A stretch of DNA of 5,335 nucleotides from Lentimicrobiaceae bacterium (GTDB taxonomy: Bacteria; Bacteroidota; Bacteroidia; Bacteroidales; JAGONC01): the NCBI GenBank assembly GCA_030621075.1, contig JAUXII010000099.1, forward strand, positions 1 to 5,335. The letters are read 5' to 3'. The notes under the pieces were generated by a model. That model was given only the letters and a program-made list of their open reading frames with translations. It made no database searches and was not told where the DNA came from. The position numbers and the translations under genes were made by a program. Positions 1-5,335 of this stretch are shown here, in pieces (the first letter of the stretch is position 1; each line of letters opens with the position of its first letter).

Positions 1-455
1 TTACTATGGATTTCGACGAGTATAACACATTTACTTTCATGATTGATGTTGATATACTATTGGTACCCACTCCCCCCATTTATGATAGCATTGGCAACAT
101 CGAAGCAGGGATGGACCCAGATGTGTCGGTTGTTCACGGAATGTATCAATCATTTTATGATGCACCGGGTGGCCTCAATGAAGAGATGAGGGAATTTAGC
201 TTTTCTGTTGGACTCGAATATTGGTACGATAAGCAGTTCTCAATCAGAGGAGGTTACTTTTACGAAGACCGCTCAAAAGGAAACAGGAAGTTTTTCACCC
301 TTGGTGCAGGACTTAAGTACAATGTTTTTGGTTTGGACTTTTCATACCTGATTCCCACTGACCAGAAAAACCCACTGGAAAATACGTTGCGTTTTACCCT
401 TTCATTCAATTTTGACTCTGCATCTCTTAGAACTAACGAAAGCTTATCCCGATGA
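1..455 (+). CDS. porV: PorV, T9SS outer-membrane protein, C-terminal part (5' end outside window)
   Basis: This is the last ~150 residues of a PorV (LptO/PG27-like) protein. PorV is an outer-membrane beta-barrel that receives type IX secretion cargo from the translocon and works with the sortase PorU; that role is family knowledge. Family features seen here are the LLVPTPP segment near residue 20 (counting from the Met at base 6), the SFYDAPGG motif (49-56), and alternating aromatic strands. These include EYWYDKQFSIRGGYF (71-85), LGAGLKYNVFGLDFSYLIPT (99-118) and the NPLENTLRFTLSFNFD end (122-137). PorV is normally close to 400 residues and the frame is open to the left edge, so the Met at base 6 is internal, not a start. 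After the last strand there is a polar tail of about 12 residues ending in Arg, unusual for a barrel, whose codons run into ispF. The stop TGA (453-455) overlaps the ispF ATG. Confidence in the family is high. Confidence 0.9.
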   Translation, partial: TMDFDEYNTFTFMIDVDILLVPTPPIYDSIGNIEAGMDPDVSVVHGMYQSFYDAPGGLNEEMREFSFSVGLEYWYDKQFSIRGGYFYEDRSKGNRKFFTLGAGLKYNVFGLDFSYLIPTDQKNPLENTLRFTLSFNFDSASLRTNESLSR

Positions 456-943
456 GCCACAGGGTAGGTTTTGGTTATGATGTTCACCGATTTGAAAAAA
501 ATAGACTATTTACCCTTGGAGGTATAATTATACCTCACAACAAAGGCCTTGCCGGCCATTCCGATGCTGATGTTTTAATCCATGCAATATGCGATGCTTT
601 GTTAGGTGCCGCGAGCCTTGGTGATATCGGATCCCACTTCCCCGATTCATCAGTTGAATACAAAAATATCGACAGCAAATTACTCCTGAAAGAGGTTGTA
701 AAAATGGTTAGCAAAAAAGGCTTTTGCATTGGCAATATAGATACAACCATCTCCCTCCAGAAACCCAAAATAGCTACCCACATCCCACAAATGATACAAA
801 CGCTGGCTACAGTAATGGAAATAGATGAAGCTGACATTTCAGTCAAAGCTACTACTACTGAGCGTATGGGGTTTGTAGGAAGAGAAGAAGGGGTTGCTGC
901 TTATGCTGTTGTGCTGATAGAGAGATCTTCTTTTGTGCGGTAA
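452..943 (+). CDS. ispF: 2-C-methyl-D-erythritol 2,4-cyclodiphosphate synthase (IspF)
   Basis: IspF is a cytoplasmic homotrimer of the MEP isoprenoid pathway. It cyclises CDP-methylerythritol 2-phosphate to methylerythritol 2,4-cyclodiphosphate with release of CMP. The 163-residue length is normal. Visible motifs are GFGYDVHRF (6-14), whose D10 and H12 match metal ligands, and GHSDADVLIHAICDALLGA (35-53), with H44 as the third metal ligand. Further on are GDIGSHFPD (57-65), the nucleotide-binding DTTISLQKPKI segment (97-107) and VKATTTERMGFVGREEG (131-147), with the T135/E137 region and R144. The ATG is fixed by its overlap with the porV stop (ATGA), and there is no Shine-Dalgarno, as is common in Bacteroidota. 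Expression is probably coupled to porV. The last residues, SSFVR, follow the point where the sequence stops matching a second copy of the gene end at 1188-1239, so this C-terminus may be a replacement for an original one ending ...LIERS. The catalytic region is intact. Confidence 0.97.
   Translation: MSHRVGFGYDVHRFEKNRLFTLGGIIIPHNKGLAGHSDADVLIHAICDALLGAASLGDIGSHFPDSSVEYKNIDSKLLLKEVVKMVSKKGFCIGNIDTTISLQKPKIATHIPQMIQTLATVMEIDEADISVKATTTERMGFVGREEGVAAYAVVLIERSSFVR
880..927 (+). repeat. Direct repeat, copy 1 (3' end of ispF)
   Basis: This stretch matches 1188-1235 at a constant offset of 308 bp. By hand count, 43 of 48 positions agree, with mismatches at 887, 888, 892, 898 and 899, and bases 900-927 are identical over 28 bp. 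It codes for REEGVAAYAVVLIERS inside ispF. Identity stops after the GATC at 924-927, where this copy continues into the SSFVR codons and the TAA stop. Confidence 0.9.
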
Positions 944-963
944 ACAATCTCTGCTGTACTTTG

Positions 964-1012
964 TTATTTTTTATTTGTTATTGCTTATTTCTCATTTCTG
1001 ATTTCTGATTTG
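964..1012 (+). repeat. Heptad (7-bp) repeat array, left arm
   Basis: Seven consecutive 7-bp units read in perfect register, starting at 964, 971, 978, 985, 992, 999 and 1006. They fit the pattern T-N-ATT-N-N; examples are TTATTTG, TTATTGC and TGATTTC. A degenerate unit (TACTTTG, 957-963) precedes them. The same family of units occurs in the opposite orientation at 1121-1189. Bases 971-989 are a perfect 19-bp inverted match to 1157-1175, and 987-999 a 13-bp inverted match to 1127-1139. No open reading frame of note crosses it. Confidence 0.85.
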
Positions 1013-1037
1013 AATTTTTAATATGCCCCTTCCCATC

Positions 1038-1056
1038 CTTCCCCCAAAGTGGGAAG
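1038..1056. repeat. Small G/C-rich hairpin in the core between the heptad arrays
   Basis: CTTCCC (1038-1043) can pair with GGGAAG (1051-1056) across a 7-base loop. The segment just before it also repeats TTCCC (1030-1034 and 1039-1043). It is the only G/C-rich part of an otherwise AT-rich intergenic region. No T-run follows on either strand, so I do not call it a terminator. It may be the core of the structured insert, or a cruciform tip. Confidence 0.45.
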
Positions 1057-1120
1057 AATAAAACAGTATTTCATTTCATCCATGGGAAAAAAGACTATTG
1101 ATCTATAATGGTATCAAGTA

Positions 1121-1189
1121 TTAATGAGAAATGAGAAATCAAGAAATTTAATAAGGAATAAGCAATAACAAATAACCAATAAGGAATAA
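1121..1189 (-). repeat. Heptad (7-bp) repeat array, right arm (inverted)
   Basis: Read on the minus strand from 1189 down to 1121, this is nine 7-bp units plus one 6-bp unit (1147-1142). Units include TTATTCC, TTATTGG, TTATTTG, TGATTTC and TCATTTC. They are the same kind of unit, in the opposite direction, as at 964-1012, which makes a large imperfect inverted repeat spanning about 960-1190. Relative to the left arm it carries about 17 extra bases (1140-1156). It lies directly against the second copy of the ispF end. Confidence 0.85.
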
Positions 1190-1239
1190 GAGAAATAGGC
1201 GTTGCCTCTTATGCTGTTGTGCTGATAGAGAGATCCTAG
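1188..1239 (+). pseudogene. Detached second copy of the ispF 3' end, with its own stop
   Basis: In the ispF reading frame this fragment reads REIGVASYAVVLIERS and then TAG (1237-1239), against REEGVAAYAVVLIERS in the intact gene. Two of the changed positions are synonymous third bases (GGG/GGC and GCT/GCC), as expected for a diverged coding sequence. The last 28 bp (1208-1235) are identical to 900-927. It has no start and no upstream gene body, so it is not translated as IspF. It ends on a CTAG shared with the helicase stop codon. It could be the original end of ispF displaced by an insertion, an attachment-site-like direct repeat, a tandem duplication remnant, or a strain-mixing assembly artefact. 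Confidence 0.75.
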
Positions 1240-2666
1240 GTGGAAAAAAATCGATCATTAAAATTAATTAGGTAAAGTTGATTTGTTGCACGGGTAACGG
1301 CTGTATAAAGCCACCGCATATAATCCGTATTGATCATTTCGTCAGTTAGATAACCCTGATCAATAAAAACCGAACGCCATTGCCCACCTTGCGTTTTATG
1401 ACAGGTAAGGGAGTAAGCAAACTTAACTTGTAACGCATTATAATAGGGATTGTTTTTTACCTTTTCAACCTGGTTTCTCCTACCCGGAAGATCAGCATAA
1501 TCAGCCATTATTGTGTCAAATAACATTCGGCTATCTTCAAAAGTTAAAGCAGGCGAATCAGCAGTAATAGTATCTAAAAGCAAACGGGTTTCCAACTCTT
1601 TCTCATCAGGATAATCAACTAATCGAACAATCACATCAGCAAAATGAAAACCATACATCTCCTGTAGGTTCCTTATCTGCAGAATCTCAATAATGTCTCC
1701 ATTCGCAATAAAACCAGCCTCAGATTTTGGATCAAGCCAGAAATAATTATTTCTCACAACCATCATGATATCCCCGGCTGCGACCTCTTCCTCACGGAAC
1801 AATATCCTGTTCCTGATCTCACGGTTAAAAATATTTGCCCTTTTGTTTGACCTGGTAATGATAACCGATTCTTCAATCCCATATTTTGAATACATATCAT
1901 TCAATGCATCTTCAAGTTCAAGGCCATTGATTTTAATTACATCCACATGGTCATCAATGGTAAAAAATGGAGCAACCGTGTCACCCCGGCTTATCTTTCG
2001 TCTTATATCAGTAGCATTTCGCAGAATACCAGAGTCTTCTGATTGTCTAACAACTTCAGTCATCTCAGACTCTTCGATATGGAGGTTGAAAACTCTATGC
2101 AAAAATTCAGCATCCAGCGCAGGGCTAACACTCAGTCCAACGGGTGGTAACTGAGCTGTATCACCAATAAATAACAACTTACAATTATCGCCTTTCTTCA
2201 CATACGTAAACAAATCATCCAACAATTTACGTTTTGAGAAAAGGCTAAAGTCGTTAGAGGTTGTATCATACTGTATCATTGAAGCCTCATCAACTATAAA
2301 CAAGGTGTTTGTGTGGCGGTTATCCTGTAAGGCAAGGGCGATAGTTCCGTCACTTCTGGAGCGGGCTCTGTAAATTTTTTTATGAATTGTAAACGCTTTT
2401 CGGCCTGAGTAACGTGCCAGTACTTTAGCTGCCCGGCCAGTAGGAGCCAATAACACTGACTTTTTTTCAAGAAGAGGGAGTACACTTACCAGAGCTGTTA
2501 CAATAGTCGTTTTACCAGTACCGGCATACCCTTTGATAATAAAAAGACCATCCTGATCAAAAAAAACAAGAAATTTTGCCAGTTTCCTGATCAACTTTTC
2601 CTGGCTTTGTGTTGGTTGATATGGAAAATATTTCGTTAATAATGTGTTTACTGATGCGGTGTTCAT
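1236..2666 (-). CDS. RecD/Dda-like superfamily 1B DNA helicase (AAA family ATPase)
   Basis: This 476-residue protein is a predicted cytoplasmic 5'-3' SF1B helicase. All core motifs are visible: Walker A GYAGTGKT (46-53, K52), motif Ia LLAPTGRAA (72-80), and Walker B IVDEAS (124-129, D126/E127). Motif III is GDTAQLPPVG (168-177), EVVRQ lies at 204-208, and the UvrD_C_2-type region has CHKTQGGQW (422-430) and YTAVTRA (454-460). Residues ~290-400 sit between the two halves and look beta-rich, with GDIMMVV and NGDIIEI; this matches the SH3-like insertion of RecD/Dda enzymes (inference). It lacks the long N-terminal region of RecD2 and the RecBC partners, so it is a stand-alone short form, of the size often annotated simply as AAA ATPase or exodeoxyribonuclease V in Bacteroidota. 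Its exact role in repair or recombination is not known from sequence. The ATG follows an A/G-rich stretch (GACGAAAAGAAA) rather than a clear Shine-Dalgarno. The stop codon TAG (1238-1236) overlaps the stop of the detached ispF tail. Confidence 0.9.
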   Translation of the reverse strand: MNTASVNTLLTKYFPYQPTQSQEKLIRKLAKFLVFFDQDGLFIIKGYAGTGKTTIVTALVSVLPLLEKKSVLLAPTGRAAKVLARYSGRKAFTIHKKIYRARSRSDGTIALALQDNRHTNTLFIVDEASMIQYDTTSNDFSLFSKRKLLDDLFTYVKKGDNCKLLFIGDTAQLPPVGLSVSPALDAEFLHRVFNLHIEESEMTEVVRQSEDSGILRNATDIRRKISRGDTVAPFFTIDDHVDVIKINGLELEDALNDMYSKYGIEESVIITRSNKRANIFNREIRNRILFREEEVAAGDIMMVVRNNYFWLDPKSEAGFIANGDIIEILQIRNLQEMYGFHFADVIVRLVDYPDEKELETRLLLDTITADSPALTFEDSRMLFDTIMADYADLPGRRNQVEKVKNNPYYNALQVKFAYSLTCHKTQGGQWRSVFIDQGYLTDEMINTDYMRWLYTAVTRATNQLYLINFNDRFFST

Positions 2667-2719
2667 TTACTATATTTCTTTTCGTCAAGTAGCACTAATA
2701 AAAGGCATTTAACTACAGT

Positions 2720-2747
2720 TCCCGAATAAGACTTCGTCTTTTCGGGA
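2720..2747. terminator. Intergenic hairpin 1 (possible terminator)
   Basis: TCCCGAA (2720-2726) pairs with TTCGGGA (2741-2747), and inside it AAGAC (2728-2732) pairs with GTCTT (2736-2740) around a TTC loop. T2727 is the only unpaired stem base. This gives 12 base pairs with one bulge. It lies between tamL and the helicase gene, both on the minus strand, and could end tamL transcription. There is no immediate U-run on that strand (TTTTATTAG comes about 17 bases later), so factor-independent termination is not certain. It could equally be an mRNA-stabilising or repeated intergenic hairpin. Confidence 0.5.
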
Positions 2748-2761
2748 TCAATTCGACATTC

Positions 2762-2791
2762 AAATTTCAAAGTACTTCGTACATGAAATTT
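2762..2791. terminator. Intergenic hairpin 2, just after the tamL stop
   Basis: AAATTTCA (2762-2769) pairs with TGAAATTT (2784-2791), and GTAC (2772-2775) with GTAC (2779-2782) around a TTC loop. Two bases against one are unpaired between the stems. It begins 12 bases past the tamL stop codon on the minus strand. It may protect or end the tamL transcript. It shares the apex ACTTCGT with hairpin 1. Confidence 0.5.
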
Positions 2792-2803
2792 AAGTCTCAT
2801 TGA

Positions 2804-5161
2804 TTAGAAAGGATACCCTATTCCAAAGTTCCAGTATGCACGTGACGTCTGGGTGGTATTAAAGAACCATCTTTCTCCGATTGGCCGTGCCGGATCTCTG
2901 GCAGGAATAGCCAGATCAAGCCTGAAGATAAAGAAATTAAAATCAAGCCTGGCACCCACTCCGACATCCACAGCCATCTGATTCATGAATGTATTGAATA
3001 CAAATGCCCCACCAGGGAACTCCTCACTTTCATTAAGAAGCCAAATATTTCCAATATCTGTAAATAAAGCTCCCTGCAGTGCCTTAAAAACGGGAAATCT
3101 GTATTCGCCGTTAACCATTATTTTAATATCTCCCTGCTTGTCATAATTAACAATGGTATCGGGGCTGAAAGAACCCGGGCCCAGCCTTCTCCATTCCCAG
3201 CCCCGCATATCATTGGCGCCACCTCCAAAAAATCCCTTTTCAAAAGGCAACACTTCAGAGTTTCCATAAGGGACCCCAATTGCGAATAATCCACGGGTGA
3301 CAAAAATATTCTTTTGATCCAGATAGGCATAATACCTGAAATCAAATGAATTTCTTACATATTGGGCAAAAGGTATATCTAAAACGGTATATTTCCCATC
3401 TTCATTTCTGTGTGCATTGCCCAGGTTGCTAACACCATTTAACAGGTTACCTGCTGTTTCAAAACTATAAATCAAATAGCTAAAATTGACAGGCCTGTTG
3501 AGCTTCTGTGTAGAAAGTATATAGTTATACTTTAATGCCATGATCAGGTGATCAGTATATTGCTCTTTCAGGCGGAGGTCATTTGATTCATTGACATATT
3601 TAAAAAAGGCTGAGGAATCATCAGGAAATATCTTCACCGATTGGATATCGATCGGATAAAAAGAATGATGAGATTTCTCAGATGAAGCCCAGTTATAACC
3701 AAATGCAAGCTTGGGCTGGTATCTCGTATAATCGGCATGTAATTGATAAAGAAAAGACAAAATTATGGATGTACTCGGCTTAAAATATTTGGGGAATCGT
3801 TCCTGACGTATTGGAATAAGGAATTGTGGAAACTGCAGACTGGTCTCTACTGCATATTCAGCAGAATTAAAAAATGATTCACCTTGTGATTCCGTTGAAG
3901 AAAATTGGGCTTCAAATGCACCTCTCAGCTTAATTCTAAAAACATCAGCACCACGGAAAAGGTTTTTATTCTGCAATATCAAATTTGCAGCAATACCAGG
4001 GTTGCCGGCCGAGTTGGTCAGATCGGTTTCAACTGTAAATGAATTGACCGGTGCACGCGTGATCATCACATGGCAATCGAGCCGGCCATAAGGCGTTTTC
4101 GCTTTAGGTTCAGCAGGGCTCTTTTCATCAAAATCAATGTTCACCATCCTGGTTATTGGGTAACCTGAAAGTTTTTTGATCGATTCCTGAACATCTCTGA
4201 TCCTGTATAGATCCCCGCTTTTAAAATACATTGACTGCGACAGGACAGAAGGTTTGATCCGAATTATGTCATTATATAAAAAATGATACAATTCAGACGA
4301 GTCTGTATCAATCATCTTCCTTGGATAATAAACGATAGTATCATAGAAAACAGCTCCTTTACTGACCGTACCAAAATCAGTATTTATGAAAATGTCATTT
4401 ATCAGGTATCTTTTATGGTTCTCATAGGAAACAGAATCAGGTATGCCCTCAACAGGTTGTTGGATATTTTGCACAGTCATTACCAGGTCCATGCTGTGAC
4501 TTTGCAACGTACTGTCGATCGTATAATTGATATGATTTTTTGAAAAATAAAAATAACCCTGGTTTCTCATATCAGTTGTAACCCTGTCTCTTTCTTTGTT
4601 CAGTGTATAAACGTTATAGATATCTCCGGGTTTTAGTAGGGAATTCCTTTTTTTATCCATGATAAATTTTGCAAGTGTATCATCCTCAATGGAATATGAT
4701 ATCTGATTGTACCTGGAGGGTTCGCCGGAGGTAACGAAGAAATTTACATTTGCTTTCTTTTCCTTATATGTTATCTGCCTGCTTACTTCTGAATTAAAAT
4801 AACCAATGTTATCAAGATAAAGTTTCATGTCACTACAGGCGTTATCGGCCAACGTACTATCGAGCATTACAGGCTCCTTGCCAAGCTTTTCCCTGAACCA
4901 TTTTTTATATTTCCGATCTTCCCCTCTACCGGCCTGTTTATATATCCATATATTCAATCTGACCATGCCCAGAAATCTCTTATTCGGTTGTTGTTGAAGG
5001 TAGTTTTCAAGTACTTTGGCAGAAACCTCTTTATTATCTGTAGTGATTTTGTTTTTATTCAGCAGGTATCCGGGCTGAGCCAACTCTTTTGAAGGCCCAC
5101 ATCCAATAAAGATCAGGGCTATCAGCAGAAAAAGAATATAGATGATATGGGAATTTCTCAA
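2804..5161 (-). CDS. tamL: TamL, BamA/TamA-family outer-membrane lipoprotein
   Basis: TamL is the Bacteroidota lipoprotein member of the Omp85 (BamA/TamA) superfamily, thought to act with TamB in outer-membrane biogenesis. From the chosen start it has 785 residues. A lipoprotein signal comes first: n-region MRNSH, hydrophobic IIYILFLLIALIF, and lipobox FIGC with lipidated C21. POTRA-like segments follow at about 103-158, 182-233 and 318-365. The C-terminal half (~365-785) is the beta-barrel. It contains GGGANDMRGWEW (residues 646-657), whose MRGW (652-655) corresponds to the Omp85 loop-6 VRGF motif, and it ends in AYWNFGIGYPF with the terminal aromatic residue expected of a beta-signal. The start is TTG (5161-5159). 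A longer frame begins at GTG 5272, but it would add 37 residues encoded by a repeat and by the probable promoter, and would bury the signal peptide. TamB is not in the window. Family confidence is high; start confidence is moderate. Confidence 0.9.
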   Translation of the reverse strand: MRNSHIIYILFLLIALIFIGCGPSKELAQPGYLLNKNKITTDNKEVSAKVLENYLQQQPNKRFLGMVRLNIWIYKQAGRGEDRKYKKWFREKLGKEPVMLDSTLADNACSDMKLYLDNIGYFNSEVSRQITYKEKKANVNFFVTSGEPSRYNQISYSIEDDTLAKFIMDKKRNSLLKPGDIYNVYTLNKERDRVTTDMRNQGYFYFSKNHINYTIDSTLQSHSMDLVMTVQNIQQPVEGIPDSVSYENHKRYLINDIFINTDFGTVSKGAVFYDTIVYYPRKMIDTDSSELYHFLYNDIIRIKPSVLSQSMYFKSGDLYRIRDVQESIKKLSGYPITRMVNIDFDEKSPAEPKAKTPYGRLDCHVMITRAPVNSFTVETDLTNSAGNPGIAANLILQNKNLFRGADVFRIKLRGAFEAQFSSTESQGESFFNSAEYAVETSLQFPQFLIPIRQERFPKYFKPSTSIILSFLYQLHADYTRYQPKLAFGYNWASSEKSHHSFYPIDIQSVKIFPDDSSAFFKYVNESNDLRLKEQYTDHLIMALKYNYILSTQKLNRPVNFSYLIYSFETAGNLLNGVSNLGNAHRNEDGKYTVLDIPFAQYVRNSFDFRYYAYLDQKNIFVTRGLFAIGVPYGNSEVLPFEKGFFGGGANDMRGWEWRRLGPGSFSPDTIVNYDKQGDIKIMVNGEYRFPVFKALQGALFTDIGNIWLLNESEEFPGGAFVFNTFMNQMAVDVGVGARLDFNFFIFRLDLAIPARDPARPIGERWFFNTTQTSRAYWNFGIGYPF

Positions 5162-5190
5162 TTTATTCGTCGGTCTTATTAAGGTCGATA

Positions 5191-5220
5191 CAAATTTAGC
5201 ATTTAAATTGTTTTTTGAAA
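5191..5220 (-). promoter_or_regulatory. Probable Bacteroidota-type promoter of tamL
   Basis: On the minus strand TAAATTTG (5198-5191) matches the Bacteroidota -7 consensus TAnnTTTG exactly. TTTC (5220-5217), 18 bases upstream, is a one-mismatch version of the -33 TTTG box. Transcription would start near 5185, leaving about 25 bases of leader before the TTG start of tamL. The site lies inside the over-long frame starting at 5272, which argues against that longer start. Confidence 0.6.
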
Positions 5221-5239
5221 GTATTTGGTGAAATGGGTA

Positions 5240-5335
5240 CTTCACTCCTTGACCCCTCTCAGACAAAAACACCTCACCCCCTGCCCCCTCTCAGGCTAAA
5301 AATACCTCACCCCCTTGCCCCCCTCTCCAAATTGG
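5240..5335. repeat. Pyrimidine-rich tandem repeat, ~33-bp unit, about three copies, cut by the window edge
   Basis: Unit 2 (5272-5304) contains CCTCACCCCC, a TG, then a C-run ending in CTCTCAGG and an A-rich spacer. Unit 1 (5240-5271) is a diverged copy with a one-base gap and about seven substitutions. Unit 3 (5305-5335) has the same pyrimidine block and then CAAATTGG, and runs off the right edge. The minus strand carries several runs of five or six G. It lies upstream of the tamL promoter and looks like a dispersed intergenic repeat rather than coding sequence. Confidence 0.75.

Noticed and set aside
260..846. Minus-strand open frames opposite porV and ispF (260-487 and 535-846)
   Set aside because: They lie antisense to genes with clear family motifs, their translations show no recognisable domain, and their composition fits shadow frames.
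1038..1056. Rho-independent terminator for ispF
   Set aside because: The stem is only 6 bp with a 7-base loop, and no T-run follows on either strand.
944..1235. Insertion sequence or integrative element with its own enzyme in the ispF-helicase gap
   Set aside because: The region is under 300 bp and has no open frame long enough for a transposase or integrase. At most it is a non-autonomous or relic element, reported as a finding.
1765..2485. Open frames within the helicase gene (1765-2154 plus, 2294-2485 minus)
   Set aside because: Both lie entirely inside the helicase coding sequence in other frames. The Ser/Ile/Leu-rich translations are typical of shadows.
3541..3558. Closely spaced TGATCA sites (…TGATCAGGTGATCA…) within tamL
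   Set aside because: Short palindromic hexamers inside coding sequence, explained by codons. There is nothing to suggest an operator.
3118..4543. Open frames within tamL (3118-3345 minus, 4283-4543 plus)
   Set aside because: They overlap the continuous TamL frame, which has matching motifs throughout, and show no independent start signals or domain features.
5240..5335. CRISPR array from the regularly spaced pyrimidine-rich repeat
   Set aside because: The spacers are only a few A-rich bases and are similar to one another, the repeats are diverged and not palindromic, and no cas gene is present.

Overview
The window looks like chromosomal DNA from a member of the Bacteroidota. It carries the C-terminal part of a PorV-type protein of the type IX secretion system (T9SS) and a Bacteroidota-style TamL outer-membrane lipoprotein. 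A TAnnTTTG-type promoter box lies ahead of tamL, the base composition is AT-rich, and Shine-Dalgarno sequences are weak or absent. The genus cannot be told from the sequence. I see no transposase, integrase, phage gene, CRISPR array, tRNA or rRNA.

Layout. Bases 1-455 (+) are the 3' part of porV, cut by the window edge. Bases 452-943 (+) are a complete ispF (MEP isoprenoid pathway), joined to porV by a 4-base ATGA overlap. Bases 944-1235 hold no complete gene but are highly structured: two arrays of 7-bp units in inverted orientation around a unique core, followed by a second, slightly diverged copy of the end of ispF. Bases 1236-2666 (-) encode a short RecD/Dda-like superfamily 1B helicase, convergent with ispF. 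Bases 2667-2803 contain two perfect or near-perfect hairpins with the same apical sequence. Bases 2804-5161 (-) encode TamL, a BamA/TamA-family outer-membrane lipoprotein. Bases 5162-5335 contain its probable promoter and about three copies of a pyrimidine-rich 32-33 bp repeat running off the right edge.

How the parts relate. PorV and TamL both belong to outer-membrane biogenesis and secretion, but they lie on opposite strands with unrelated housekeeping genes between them, so no operon links them. porV-ispF is a translationally coupled pair. The helicase and tamL point the same way but are separated by 137 bp with two hairpins, so co-transcription is uncertain.

The genes themselves are ordinary. 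The unusual part is the ispF/helicase junction: the last ~48 bp of ispF reappear 308 bp downstream, in frame, with their own stop codon, abutting the helicase stop. The DNA between the copies is mostly inverted heptad arrays. This resembles a small element inserted at the 3' end of a gene with the gene end duplicated. A tandem duplication or a metagenome-assembly chimera is not excluded.
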